A DNA stretch of 64,000 nucleotides from Tyzzerella sp. An114 (GCF_002161055.1 NZ_NFLT01000001.1:248001-312000), one strand, 5' to 3'; counted from the stretch's first letter, positions 43,977 to 53,176 are shown. Notes: generated from the sequence alone by a model not told the origin. Numbers and translations are program-made.

Positions 43977-44014
43977 AAAAACAGCGTAAAACACAAATAT
44001 TTCCGCTGTTTTTA
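43977..44014 (-). terminator. Terminator of the YjiH-type gene
   Basis: AAAAACAGCG and CGCTGTTTTT arms flank an AT-rich loop immediately after the stop codon on the minus strand. Confidence 0.7.
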
Positions 44015-44020
44015 ATAAAA

Positions 44021-45358
44021 TCAAAAAAGAATATGTGCAATAATAGCAATAATAGGCAAAGTAACTATTGTTCTTTCAAGGAATATTATAAAAAGATTTA
44101 ACAAAGATACAGGTATCTTACTACCCATAATAATACTTCCTATCTCAGACATATATATAAGCTGTGTAACAGAAGTAGCAGCAACAACAAATCTTGTGAT
44201 ATCAGACTCAATTGTACTTGCCATAACTGAAGGTAAAAACATATCGGCAAAACCTACTATAACAGTTTTAGAAGCCTCCACAGCATTAGGAATTTGAAGT
44301 AATTTATATAATGGTATAAAAGGAGCACCTATCCATGAAAATATAGGAGTATACTCTGCAATTATAAGAGCTGTTGTACCCATAGCAAGTATTACAGGTA
44401 GTGTTCCAAACCACATATCAAAAACATTTTCAAAACCTTCAACAAAAAAAGCTTTTATACTTCTACTATATTTAGCCTTTTCCATAGCCTTTTCAAGTCC
44501 CCATTTTGAAGGAGTATATCCTTTAGGTATATCCTCAACAAAAACTTTCTCACCATTAAAATTATCAGGTATTCGAGAAAGAGGAGGAAGTTTAGGAACT
44601 ATTATAGCAGCAACAATTCCTGCAAAAGCCACTGTCAAATAGAAAGGTATAAACATATGAGAAAGACCAACTTCACTTATTACAACAAGACTAAATGTTA
44701 TACTTACAGCTGAGAATGTTGTAGCAATAACAGTTGCCTCTCTCTTGCTGTAATAGCCTTCCTCATACTGTTTTGATGTCAAAAGAACACCTATTGAGCC
44801 ATCACCCAGCCAACTTGCCACACAGTCAATAGCACTTCTTCCAGGAAGATTAAAAACAGGTCTCATAACTTTTATTAAAAGTGCTCCAAAAAAATCAAGA
44901 AGTCCAAAATTTAATAATAGTGGAAGCAAAAGACCTGCAAGAAAAAATACACACACAAGTATAGGCATAAGGTCATTTATAACAAGACTCCCTGTTGCAT
45001 CACTTATTATAAATTCTGGGCCAAAATCAAAATATATCATTGTTGCAAATATAAAACCTACAATTCTAACACCAAACCAAAAATGTGAAGGAGAAAAAAG
45101 TTTATTTAAAGGCTCTATAATAATAAAAGCTTTAAAATTAAATATTTTATGCAAAACAGTAACAATAGCACTTATACTTATAAGCACATATATAACTGTA
45201 AGAGAATTGTCACCCATAAAATTTAAAAGTCCATTTGCCATAACAGCAACTGGTATTGTAAGATTTCCATTGCTTCCTATTGGTGTAACAAAAAGAAATA
45301 TACCTATAAGAGATGGTATAAGAAACCTATAAAAATTTTTATTCTTCAGAATTTTCAT
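44021..45358 (-). CDS. YjiH family membrane protein (nucleoside-gate type)
   Basis: 445 residues, about ten membrane segments. The N-terminus FYRFLIPSLIGIFLFVTPIG and the motifs VASWLGDGSIGVLLTSKQYEEGYYSKREATVIATTFS and VGFADMFLPSVM match YjiH-type proteins with Gate domains, distant relatives of concentrative nucleoside transporters and the spore-maturation SpmA/B proteins. The substrate is unknown. It is monocistronic; the 270 bp upstream is AT-rich, with only the terminator of the phage-type cassette at its far end. Confidence 0.85.
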   Translation of the reverse strand: MKILKNKNFYRFLIPSLIGIFLFVTPIGSNGNLTIPVAVMANGLLNFMGDNSLTVIYVLISISAIVTVLHKIFNFKAFIIIEPLNKLFSPSHFWFGVRIVGFIFATMIYFDFGPEFIISDATGSLVINDLMPILVCVFFLAGLLLPLLLNFGLLDFFGALLIKVMRPVFNLPGRSAIDCVASWLGDGSIGVLLTSKQYEEGYYSKREATVIATTFSAVSITFSLVVISEVGLSHMFIPFYLTVAFAGIVAAIIVPKLPPLSRIPDNFNGEKVFVEDIPKGYTPSKWGLEKAMEKAKYSRSIKAFFVEGFENVFDMWFGTLPVILAMGTTALIIAEYTPIFSWIGAPFIPLYKLLQIPNAVEASKTVIVGFADMFLPSVMASTIESDITRFVVAATSVTQLIYMSEIGSIIMGSKIPVSLLNLFIIFLERTIVTLPIIAIIAHILF

Positions 45359-45587
45359 TATATCCCCCTAACGCAAAATATTTTAAAATAATTAAGTATA
45401 TCGTTCTATTAAAAAAGAAAGACATTTATAAGAGTTTACATAAAAAAACAATTTCCGTCAATGGTTTAATGAATATTTTTACATATTTTTATAATAAATA
45501 ATGCATTTTATTCAAAATATACAAAAAATGGCTGTAATTATATATAGCTATTTAATCATGTATTTTATATAACTGCATAAAAAAACA

Positions 45588-45618
45588 GACAATGTATAAA
45601 ACTTTTGTCTGTTTTTAT
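45588..45618 (-). terminator. Terminator of the phage-type lysis cassette
   Basis: AAAAACAGACAA and TTGTCTGTTTTT-type arms flank an AT-rich loop, 10 bp past the amidase stop codon on the minus strand. Confidence 0.8.
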
Positions 45619-45628
45619 TATTAAAATA

Positions 45629-46237
45629 TTATTTTATATTTTGTGCTATTCTCTTAACCAGTTCATCACCAAATTTATAACATAATAAAAATTGTATTGT
45701 ACTGTCCTCAAGACGTAAATTTTTCTTTAAAACAGCAACAGCCTCATCAGTAGTCATTTTATCCTCCTCTATAAGTTTTAAAATATTTTTCCATTCATCA
45801 GTATTTTTAACATAATATAAAGGACAATTTTTTCCTGTAACATCATAATGTCTTATTATATCCATATTTCCATATCTTGATATTATATCTTTACAAAGCA
45901 TAACAAGAGAATTTATTGTCTTATGGCTAAATTTACCGTCAGAATATTTATGACAACATTCTATTCCTATGTATTCATAATTAGCCTTTGAAGCATGATA
46001 TGCAACTTCCCCTTCAGGAACACACATTATTATTTCACCGTCAATTCCTATTATATAATGAGAAGAAGCATATATATTATTTGTACCATATTTTAGATTT
46101 TCAAAATAATTTCTATTAGCTTCCGCCGATGTATTAGGATTTCCAACATAATGTATAACTATTCCCTTTATTTTATCCATATAAATTCCTGGTCTACTAT
46201 ATTTATTTTTTGAAAGTAACATTTTATTTATATTCAT
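45629..46237 (-). CDS. Phage-type N-acetylmuramoyl-L-alanine amidase (endolysin)
   Basis: About 202 residues. An Amidase_2/PGRP fold: GIVIHYVGNPNTSAEANRNYF with the first zinc histidine, SSHYIIGIDGEII, GEVAYHASKANYEYIGIECCH, and late HYDVTGKNCPLYY with the second histidine and zinc cysteine. A C-terminal helical segment of about 45 residues (TTDEAVAVLKKNLRLED...) may bind the wall. GGAGG before the ATG at 46237 fixes the start, and the gene overlaps the holin end by 14 bp. It has no signal peptide, so export should need the holin. It is the last gene of the cassette. Confidence 0.9.
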   Translation of the reverse strand: MNINKMLLSKNKYSRPGIYMDKIKGIVIHYVGNPNTSAEANRNYFENLKYGTNNIYASSHYIIGIDGEIIMCVPEGEVAYHASKANYEYIGIECCHKYSDGKFSHKTINSLVMLCKDIISRYGNMDIIRHYDVTGKNCPLYYVKNTDEWKNILKLIEEDKMTTDEAVAVLKKNLRLEDSTIQFLLCYKFGDELVKRIAQNIK

Positions 46238-46697
46238 CTTTTCCTCCAACTGAAATATCTGCTGAATTTTCAATTATATCACTACATATTTCAAGACCTT
46301 TTATTAAAAATTCAGGAAGAACAATACCTATTTTAACTGAATTTTCAAGTATACTTCTTATTTCATTTACAATATAACTCGAAAGTACAAAATACCCAAG
46401 AAAATTCATAAACTGGAGTTTAATTCCCAAAATATCTCCCATTTTTTCAAAAGAAAAACCCATATAAAATGAAATTCCAATAACAATCCAATAGGCAACT
46501 TTTTTTACTATTCCCCTAGCACCTATTTTAGAGCTTTCCTCATTTCTCATATAAGCACAGTACCAACCACTCAACCAATCAACAATATTCATAATAAGAA
46601 AACCCATAAAAAGAAACCAAGCCGGACCAAAAACAGAAGAAAGAAAAGCCACAATAATTCCCCCTGTAATATTTATTTTGTCAAAAACTTTTGTCAA
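46224..46697 (-). CDS. Phage holin family protein (toxin-secretion/lysis type)
   Basis: 157 residues with three to four hydrophobic segments: about 10-35 (GIIVAFLSSVFGPAWFLFMGFLIMNIVDWLSGWY), 65-85 and 95-115. The pattern NIVDWLSGWYCAYMRNEESSKIGARGIVKKVAYW is typical of phi105-like holins that also include TcdE of C. difficile. The start is a TTG at 46697 with GGAGGTG 6 nt upstream. It is directly followed by the amidase gene (overlap), which is the classic holin-endolysin pair. Confidence 0.9.
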   Translation of the reverse strand: MTKVFDKINITGGIIVAFLSSVFGPAWFLFMGFLIMNIVDWLSGWYCAYMRNEESSKIGARGIVKKVAYWIVIGISFYMGFSFEKMGDILGIKLQFMNFLGYFVLSSYIVNEIRSILENSVKIGIVLPEFLIKGLEICSDIIENSADISVGGKDEYK

Positions 46698-46700
46698 ATA

Positions 46701-46844
46701 TTACACCTCCGAAAAGGGAATACCTGTTATATCAAAAAATTCTTCTTCTGTAATTTTTCCAAGTTCAACATATCTTTTTAACTGGTCATCTCTAACAAAA
46801 TTCATTTCATATCTTTTTTTAAGTATTTCAAACATATCACTCAT
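46701..46844 (-). CDS. XkdX-like small phage protein
   Basis: 47 residues starting MSDMFEILKKRYEM and ending QLKRYVELGKITEEEFFDITGIPF. The pattern of an aromatic helix followed by (V)-x-G-x-I-T-x-E-E-(F/Y)-x-x-I-T-G is the usual form of the XkdX family encoded between tail-fibre genes and holins in Firmicutes phages and in PBSX. GGAGGTA lies before the ATG. The stop is 3 bp before the holin start. Function unknown. Confidence 0.8.
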   Translation of the reverse strand: MSDMFEILKKRYEMNFVRDDQLKRYVELGKITEEEFFDITGIPFSEV

Positions 46845-46846
46845 AA

Positions 46847-47167
46847 TCAAATACCTCCCTCCAATATAGCAAGCTCAACATCTGTAATCTGCTGTGCAAT
46901 CAAAGCTCTCTCGTATTGAGCATCAAAAAGATTAAGTTCAATATCAGACTGTTGTTGCCCTAAAGTTTCAAAAGGATTTTCAAAATCATAAGTTCTATTT
47001 TTCCACTCATCACTCCACATTTTATTTTCAAAATCATACTTTCTTCCAACAAAACTCATATCATAACAATCAATACCAACACAATAAGGATTATTTCTCA
47101 AATTACCGTCAACACAAGAAGAAATCCCTATACAATAGCCATCAAAATCAACATTTGCAAAATACAT
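46847..47167 (-). CDS. Phage tail-associated protein of unknown function
   Basis: 106 residues. The N-terminus (MYFANVDFDGYCIGISSCVDG) and repeated DFEN/YDFEN segments in the middle are followed by a helical end (QQSDIELNLFDAQYERALIAQQITDVELAILEGG). That end looks like the short coiled segments that precede XkdX genes in Firmicutes prophages. AGGAGTGA precedes the ATG. It lies 2 bp before the XkdX start. No enzyme motif is visible. Confidence 0.75.
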   Translation of the reverse strand: MYFANVDFDGYCIGISSCVDGNLRNNPYCVGIDCYDMSFVGRKYDFENKMWSDEWKNRTYDFENPFETLGQQQSDIELNLFDAQYERALIAQQITDVELAILEGGI

Positions 47168-47188
47168 AAAATCACTCCTTTAATCAGT

Positions 47189-47467
47189 TTAATTAAACTC
47201 TATAATCTGCCAAATACATTTAGGTATAATCATTCCGTAACTAGTAATATAATTACCAAAAATCCTTAATGTATCACCATTAACAAGTTCAGCAATAGCT
47301 GTTGCATTAGGTACATTAGTTGAAGAATAATTTAAACAATTAAATATAACTATTGTTTTTTCAGGATTAACAGGATTTATATCTATCTCTATAAAAGTAC
47401 TATCCAAAACATTCTCTGCAACTACTCCTCTCTGAATAGACTTAATAACAGACTTATCATGTATCAA
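47189..47467 (-). CDS. Phage tail/receptor-binding accessory protein
   Basis: About 92 residues beginning MIHDKSVIKSIQRGV. The SIQRG motif followed by a beta-rich domain (FIEIDINPVNPEKTIVIFN, NGDTLRIFGNY) is common in small proteins next to tail fibres in Firmicutes phages. I choose a TTG start at 47467, 8 nt downstream of GGAGGTGA; the frame stays open nine codons further without a site. It lies 13 bp after the tail-fibre-like gene. The function is inferred from position only. Confidence 0.7.
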   Translation of the reverse strand: MIHDKSVIKSIQRGVVAENVLDSTFIEIDINPVNPEKTIVIFNCLNYSSTNVPNATAIAELVNGDTLRIFGNYITSYGMIIPKCIWQIIEFN

Positions 47468-47480
47468 AAAAATCACCTCC

Positions 47481-48806
47481 TTAAATAAGAACAAGTATAT
47501 TTCTTGTAATTCTAGTAGCAGCGCCTAAATGTTCCATAAAAAATGTCCCAAAACATACAATATCAAGCATATTATCGTCATAGTTCGATGAAGTAATAGT
47601 TTTTAAAAGTTTTGTTTTTTCAATATCAGCATAAAAATTTATATTTGACCTTAGAGTAGATTCGCCACCTTTAAACATATAAATTATACCTTTACCTTTT
47701 TTACCCACTGTTTCAGCACTACCATATTCCAATATTTTAATTGTTCTTGTAGTGAAAATTGTATTTTGAATATTGGCACGATATTTTTGAATATTTTTAT
47801 AAAAATCAAAATCTATTTCGCCTCCAGAAAGAGCAAGATTATAAAGACAATTTGGATTTTTGCTTATTAATACCATAATTTCATCATTATCTTTAAAAAC
47901 AGCTGTTGAATATTCATATTGCAAAACAGGAGCAAGTAAACCTATATTTTCTTTAAACAAGCTTATAATACTTTCATTTCCCAAAATGGTATTACAAGCG
48001 TTTTCATTTTCACATAAAATCTTTGTAGCAATAGCATTATTAAGAATATATTTGATAATATTGATATTTAATAAAAGTCTCTGATTAAACTGTTGTTTTT
48101 TAAATAACTTTTCCAAAAACTCACTATTTGAAATAATTTCAACATAATTTTCTTCATTCACAGAAAACATAAAATTTAAAAACTCTGTATTCTCTCCCAT
48201 ACTTTCAGCCATAACATTACTACTATAAACAACGTCTCTAATACGACTGTCATTTTTAAAGTACTTAAAGAAACCTTCATCAGCCAAAACAGTAGAAACA
48301 GCTGAAGAATTTTCAGCCAAAATTTTAAAAGCCTTTTCACTGGCATATATAAGTTTTTTAGATTTTTCATTATTCATAATTATTCCAAAAACAGTATCAG
48401 AAGATATAACACTCTCAATATCCGAAAGACTATCAAAAGAAGTGTCTCCACTTCCTGTTACTTTTTTAAAAAAATTTCCCATATGGATTTCACTGTCAAT
48501 CAACCCATCAAGTATAAAATTGACACAATATGCATCATTCAAAGCATTGTCATCATAAGCTAAATTTTCAAGAAATGTTGGATTTTTATAAATACCGCTT
48601 TTCTGACCGAAAACTCCTAATCTATGAGACATAACTCCTTTATCAATACAATCCATAATCTCTTTAGAAGCACTGTCAGAAAGCTGTTTTGCAAAATCTG
48701 AAAGAGTGGCATCTATAATATCAGAATTTCCATTCATATCAGCAATATCAAAAAAATCTGTATCTTCCGGCTTTTTCAAATTATAATAATCTGTAAAAGT
48801 TGCCAT
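47481..48806 (-). CDS. Tail-fibre-like protein with helical repeat region
   Basis: 441 residues. The N-terminus MATFTDYYNLKKPEDTDFFDIADMNGNSDIIDATLSDF is the usual attachment start of phage tail-fibre or tail-tip proteins. From about residue 115 to 350 a degenerate helical repeat of some 17-20 residues follows (patterns like SDTVFGIIMNNEKSKKLI, ENENACNTILGNESIISLF, KDNDEIMVLISKNPNCL). It contains many Asn/Ser caps and no glycosidase motif. The last 80 residues are beta-rich. AGGAGGT before the ATG at 48806 fixes the start. It heads the cassette ending with holin and amidase. Confidence 0.75.
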   Translation of the reverse strand: MATFTDYYNLKKPEDTDFFDIADMNGNSDIIDATLSDFAKQLSDSASKEIMDCIDKGVMSHRLGVFGQKSGIYKNPTFLENLAYDDNALNDAYCVNFILDGLIDSEIHMGNFFKKVTGSGDTSFDSLSDIESVISSDTVFGIIMNNEKSKKLIYASEKAFKILAENSSAVSTVLADEGFFKYFKNDSRIRDVVYSSNVMAESMGENTEFLNFMFSVNEENYVEIISNSEFLEKLFKKQQFNQRLLLNINIIKYILNNAIATKILCENENACNTILGNESIISLFKENIGLLAPVLQYEYSTAVFKDNDEIMVLISKNPNCLYNLALSGGEIDFDFYKNIQKYRANIQNTIFTTRTIKILEYGSAETVGKKGKGIIYMFKGGESTLRSNINFYADIEKTKLLKTITSSNYDDNMLDIVCFGTFFMEHLGAATRITRNILVLI

Positions 48807-48900
48807 AAAATAAACCTCCTTATATTTTTTAGGGCCCTGTACAATTAAAATAAAATAAAAAAAATCCAAAAAAGTCCCAGATTTTATTTTTTACAAAAAA

Positions 48901-48930
48901 ATAAGGCATTGAAATATTTCAATGCCTAAA
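48901..48930 (-). terminator. Terminator of the SHOCT-domain gene
   Basis: AGGCATTGAAAT / ATTTCAATGCCT, just past the stop codon of the upstream gene, is followed by TTATTTTTTT on the minus strand. Only about 95 bp remain before the tail-fibre start, in which I see no convincing promoter. Confidence 0.85.
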
Positions 48931-48933
48931 AAT

Positions 48934-49284
48934 TCAAATCTTATCTATAATTTCTTTACGTTTTTTGTCATACTCCTCTTTAGTTATAAGCCCCTCATCA
49001 TAAAGTTTTTTAATCTCATTGAGACGACTTTTTGAACTACTACTGTTAATAAAATCTTTTTCATCATCTTCAATTATTATATCATGTCCCATTATATTTT
49101 TATCTTTAAAATACGCATAGCCATTTGAAACCGTTATAACAACAGCAAAAAGTGTCCAAATAGCTCCGAAAGCTCCAAACATAGGTGTGACAAAAAATAA
49201 ACCTACAAAACAGAAAACGCCTCCCATTATCATTCCCATAAAAGATGAACCTTTGCTAGGTTGAATTCTATATCTCTTTTTCAT
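48934..49284 (-). CDS. Small membrane protein with C-terminal SHOCT domain
   Basis: 116 residues. Two membrane segments at about 15-35 and 38-55 are followed by a soluble part that ends in SRLNEIKKLYDEGLITKEEYDKKRKEII, a clear SHOCT (short C-terminal oligomerisation) motif. The role is unknown. GGGGGGTT precedes the ATG. It is probably a host gene rather than part of the phage-type cassette, because its terminator separates it from the tail-fibre gene. Confidence 0.85.
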   Translation of the reverse strand: MKKRYRIQPSKGSSFMGMIMGGVFCFVGLFFVTPMFGAFGAIWTLFAVVITVSNGYAYFKDKNIMGHDIIIEDDEKDFINSSSSKSRLNEIKKLYDEGLITKEEYDKKRKEIIDKI

Positions 49285-49489
49285 GATAACCCCCCTTTCA
49301 TTTTGTTAAAATCATAACACAAAATACAAAATTTTTAAAGTATATAAACAAACCCATTGCAATATAAATAAACAAAGTGTATAATTTTAACAGGATAAAA
49401 TATACTATTTCAGTAAAAACACTCAAAAATAAGTATGTTCCACTGATTTTGAATTTATCCAAATGTATACATAAAAGGAGGATATATTT

Positions 49490-50068
49490 ATGGCTAAAAA
49501 AATATTAATGCTTACAGGTGACTTTACAGAGGATTATGAAACAATGGTTCCTTTCCAGGCTTTAGAAATGGTTGGCTATAAGGTAGATGCAGTATGCCCT
49601 GACAAAAAAGCTGGTGACATTGTGAAAACAGCAATTCATGACTTTGAAGGAGAACAAACATACTCCGAAAAAAGAGGCCATAATTTTGCTTTAACAGCTG
49701 ATTTTGACAGTGTTAATACAGCTGATTATGTAGGATTATTCATAACAGGTGGACGTGCTCCAGAATACATAAGACTTAATCCAAGAGTAATTGAAATCGT
49801 TCAGGAATTTTTCAAAGATAACAAACCTGTTGCTGCAATATGCCATGGTCCACAGGTTCTTACAGCAGCAAATGTTGTAAAAGGATACAAAGCAACAGCA
49901 TATCCAGCAGTAGGTCCAGACATTACAATGGCTGGCGGAGAATATGTTGAAGTTCCTGCTACTGAAGCAGTTGTTGATAGAAATCTTGTAACATCACCAG
50001 CATGGCCTGGAGATACAAAAATCTGTGCTGAATTTATAAAACTTCTTGGAGCAAAAATAGAAATCTAA
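49490..50068 (+). CDS. DJ-1/PfpI family protein
   Basis: 192 residues with the nucleophile elbow AAICHGPQ (Cys118, His119), plus [15 protein letters not shown] and the acidic residue at the start typical of PfpI-type proteins ([15 protein letters not shown]). Members act as deglycases, glyoxalases or chaperone-type stress proteins; the exact activity is not readable. AAAGGAGG precedes the ATG. It is monocistronic and convergent with the aminotransferase gene. Confidence 0.92.
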   Translation: MAKKILMLTGDFTEDYETMVPFQALEMVGYKVDAVCPDKKAGDIVKTAIHDFEGEQTYSEKRGHNFALTADFDSVNTADYVGLFITGGRAPEYIRLNPRVIEIVQEFFKDNKPVAAICHGPQVLTAANVVKGYKATAYPAVGPDITMAGGEYVEVPATEAVVDRNLVTSPAWPGDTKICAEFIKLLGAKIEI

Positions 50069-50074
50069 TAAATA

Positions 50075-50108
50075 TTAAAAGGTGTCCTAAAAAGGACACC
50101 TTTTTTAT
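50075..50108. terminator. Bidirectional terminator
   Basis: AAAAGGTGTCC-TAAAA-GGACACCTTTT lies between the convergent PfpI and aminotransferase genes. Confidence 0.9.
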
Positions 50109-50123
50109 ATAAAATAAATTTAA

Positions 50124-51320
50124 TTATTTAAGTTCGTTAACAAATTCTTCAATTCTGTCCATACCTTTTTTGATTGTCTCAATAGATGTTGCATAAGAAA
50201 GTCTTATGTGGTCAGGCATACCAAAGTCTGCACATGGAACAACAGCAACAAATTTCTTCTCAATGAGGAGAGCAGCCATATCAGCAGCTGAATTAATTTC
50301 AACTCCCTCATATTTCTTACCATAAATTTCTGAAACATCAATAAAGAGATAGAAAGCACCTTCAGGTTTTAAAGCTGATATAAATGGTATTTTTTCTTCT
50401 CTCTCAAAAATATAGTCACGACGTTTTTTAAATTCTTTACACATCTCAACTACACAATCCTGAGGACCTTCAAGTGCTGCAAGAGTAGCTTTCTGAGCAA
50501 TAGAGTTTATATTTGAAGTCATATGTGACTGTAATGAGCTTATAAGTTTTGCAATTTTAGGATTTGAAGCTGTATATCCAACTCTCCAACCTGTCATAGC
50601 ATAACTTTTTGAAACACCATTTACAAGTATAGTTCTATCATAAATATCTTTTCCAAGAGAAGCAATACTTATATGTTTTTTATCTTCATCATATATGAGT
50701 TTTTCATACATTTCATCGGCAACAACAAATATATCTTTTTCAATTGCAAAATCTGCAATCATTTTAAGGTCATCCATGCTTGAAACCATACCAGTTGGAT
50801 TTGAAGGGCTTACAAGTATAAAAGCTTTTGTTTTTTCTGTGTAAGCAGCTTCAAGCTCATCTTTAGTAACCATATAGTTATTTTCTTTACTTGTATTTAC
50901 TATTACAGGAACACCACCTGCAATGTTTACTATTTCAGAATAACTTAACCAGTAAGGAGCAGGTATAATTACCTCATCACCATCATTAAGTATAGCCATA
51001 AAGGCATTGACAAGAGCATGTTTTCCACCATTACTTATAACAATCTGTGAAAAATCATAGTCAAGTCCGTTGTCTTTTTTAAGTTTCTTAGCAACAGCTT
51101 TTCTAAGTTCAGGTATACCAGCAGCTGCTGTATATTTTGTAAATCCGTCTTTAATAGCCTGTATAGCTGCCTCTTTAATATGGTCTGGTGTGTCAAAGTC
51201 AGGCTCTCCAACTCCAAATCCAACTATATCAAGGCCCTGTGCCTTAAGTTCTGATGCTTTTGCTGATATTGCAAGTGTTGATGAAGGTTTAATACCTTCT
51301 GCTCTTCTTGATAATTCCAT
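50124..51320 (-). CDS. PLP-dependent aminotransferase, aspartate aminotransferase-like
   Basis: 398 residues, class I fold. N-terminal MELSRRAEGIKPSSTLAISAKASELKAQG, FGVGEPDFDTP and YTAAAGIPELR are typical of AspB. The PLP lysine is Lys238 in NGVSKSYAMTGWR, and SPSNPTG and ADEMYEKL are present. It most likely interconverts aspartate/oxaloacetate and glutamate/2-oxoglutarate, feeding the hom/thrC branch; other substrates are possible. GAGGTGA precedes the ATG at 51320. It is monocistronic. The 365 bp to the lactate permease stop hold only AT-rich DNA and one long hairpin. Confidence 0.92.
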   Translation of the reverse strand: MELSRRAEGIKPSSTLAISAKASELKAQGLDIVGFGVGEPDFDTPDHIKEAAIQAIKDGFTKYTAAAGIPELRKAVAKKLKKDNGLDYDFSQIVISNGGKHALVNAFMAILNDGDEVIIPAPYWLSYSEIVNIAGGVPVIVNTSKENNYMVTKDELEAAYTEKTKAFILVSPSNPTGMVSSMDDLKMIADFAIEKDIFVVADEMYEKLIYDEDKKHISIASLGKDIYDRTILVNGVSKSYAMTGWRVGYTASNPKIAKLISSLQSHMTSNINSIAQKATLAALEGPQDCVVEMCKEFKKRRDYIFEREEKIPFISALKPEGAFYLFIDVSEIYGKKYEGVEINSAADMAALLIEKKFVAVVPCADFGMPDHIRLSYATSIETIKKGMDRIEEFVNELK

Positions 51321-51587
51321 TATATTCACCTCTAAAAATTTATACTCATTGTATTCCAAGTGTATACATCTGTCCTTGTTCAGTACACAATGTTACACTA
51401 ATTTTAAAAAACTTTCAATACCAAAAATTAATAATAAACTTCAAATTCAAACAAAATATATGTTTAAAGTATACAATCACCTTTCTTAATGTATTATATT
51501 ATCAAAAATCCGTTATAAAATCCACATTTTTATAAATTAATTTTATAAATAGAGACCATAAGCAAGCCTTATACCATAATAACAAAA

Positions 51588-51635
51588 AAGCAAGAAAAAA
51601 GTCTAGGGAAAAATCCCAAGACTTTTTTCTTGCTT
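51588..51635 (-). terminator. Long hairpin terminator of the pct-lctP operon
   Basis: Two 22-bp arms (51588-51609 and 51614-51635) pair with a single mismatch around a 4-base A loop. The inner part is a typical AGTCT-GGGA terminator stem with T's, about 50 bp past the permease stop. Its length is unusual compared with the other terminators here. Confidence 0.75.
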
Positions 51636-51685
51636 GATTGCGTTTTCATTAGACATTTTAAAGAGAGTTTATTATATTATTATTC

Positions 51686-53176
51686 TTATACCGGGAAAAG
51701 GACATAAGAATAAAGGAGTGCAAGTAAACAGTATACAACCCACAATATACATATAGGTTTAAATACTTTTCTCATAATAAGGCCTTCCTGTCCTCTAAAG
51801 CCAACTGTTGCACATACAGCAACAACATTGTTTGTACAAATCATGTTACCTAAAGCACCTCCAGCACTCTGTGCTGCAAATACAACAGGAACATTAAATC
51901 CTAATATATTACAAGCCTCATAATGCATAGGAGCAAAAAGTATATTTGAACCTGTTGTTGTACCAGCAACGAATGAACCAAGTGAACCGATAATAACAGC
52001 AACTGCTGGATAAACAGGACCAAGCACATCTGCAAGTGCTTTTGCTATTATTGAGAGAAGTCCACCAGATTTCATAAGGTTTGAAAGAGCAACAAGAGCT
52101 GCCATAGCTATAAGTGCGCCGAATACACTTAAGAAAGCTTCTTTCATATGTTTAGGCATAGCAGGTATATCTTTTAATATAACTGCTGATACAAGACAGA
52201 CACAAGTAATTGTTATACCAATCCAAACAGCAAATCCAAGTCCTATAAACCAGTCAGGAGCAAAAAATCTTACTGTTGGAAGAGCTACAAGAAGTATACC
52301 ATAAGCTGATAAAGCTTTATAGGCAGGCATTGTACTTCTTGGTTTTGTTGGGTCAGGAACATATCTATGTTCTTCTGGAACTACTTCATTTTTACAGAAA
52401 AGTTTTATATATAATATTGATACAACAAGTGAGCCTAATCCAGCACATATTGTAGGGAATTCAGCACCTACAAATGTAGCTACAAGAACCATACATCCAC
52501 CATATGCAAATCCTGTTACAAGAGCAAATTTAACAATTCCCTTATCTATTGCTTTTCTACCCCAAAGAATAACAAGAACTAATATTGGTGCAATTAATGA
52601 ACCAAAGAAATGGATAAATGATGTATATCTTGATATTTCCATAACATCTACAATAGGAGGATTAGTTGATACGAAAGCAGCAAAACCACCTATTGTTGTA
52701 AGACCAGCAGCACCTAATGATGCAGCAATACCATTAAAAACAAGTGCGCCAACTACTGCTGAAAGTGGAGGTATACCAAGTGCAACAAGGAATGGTGCAG
52801 CAATAGCAGCAGGAGTACCAGCACCTGCAACACCTTCAAGGAAACCACCAAAACAGAAAGCTATAATTATAAACTGTTTTCTTCTGTCAACAGTAAGGTC
52901 TGCTATAATTTCTTTAATTTTATCCATTGCACCTGTATTTATAAGAAGGTTAAGCACAAGGAATGCTGACCAAATCATAAATACCATTTTGGCACCTTCA
53001 ATCATACCATTTGTTGTCTGTGCAATTATAACACTATTTTCCATATGGAAATAAAGCATTCCAAGGAATATAGTATATATAAGTGATATTACAGAAACGA
53101 TTGTAGCAGGTTTTTTAAGACCTACAACACCTATTATTACAATGGCTATAGGCGAAATTGCTAATAATAGTTCCAT
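51686..53176 (-). CDS. L-lactate permease family transporter (LctP)
   Basis: 496 residues and about 12-13 membrane segments, somewhat shorter than the roughly 530-550 residues of typical LctP. Marks: GGFLEGVAGAGTPAAIAAPFLVALG, SLGAAGLTTIGG, GSLGSFVAGTTTGSNILFAPMHYEACNILGF and AAQSAGGALGNMICTNNVVAVCATVG. The family carries lactate or glycolate with protons. It is the third gene of pct-VOC-permease, which supports lactate uptake or export linked to CoA transfer. Gap to the VOC gene 117 bp with no terminator. Confidence 0.9.
   Translation of the reverse strand: MELLLAISPIAIVIIGVVGLKKPATIVSVISLIYTIFLGMLYFHMENSVIIAQTTNGMIEGAKMVFMIWSAFLVLNLLINTGAMDKIKEIIADLTVDRRKQFIIIAFCFGGFLEGVAGAGTPAAIAAPFLVALGIPPLSAVVGALVFNGIAASLGAAGLTTIGGFAAFVSTNPPIVDVMEISRYTSFIHFFGSLIAPILVLVILWGRKAIDKGIVKFALVTGFAYGGCMVLVATFVGAEFPTICAGLGSLVVSILYIKLFCKNEVVPEEHRYVPDPTKPRSTMPAYKALSAYGILLVALPTVRFFAPDWFIGLGFAVWIGITITCVCLVSAVILKDIPAMPKHMKEAFLSVFGALIAMAALVALSNLMKSGGLLSIIAKALADVLGPVYPAVAVIIGSLGSFVAGTTTGSNILFAPMHYEACNILGFNVPVVFAAQSAGGALGNMICTNNVVAVCATVGFRGQEGLIMRKVFKPICILWVVYCLLALLYSYVLFPV

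Noticed and set aside
45629-48806. Toxin-export (PaLoc-like) locus
   Set aside because: The holin class fits TcdE, but no large toxin gene or TcdR-like sigma factor is nearby.
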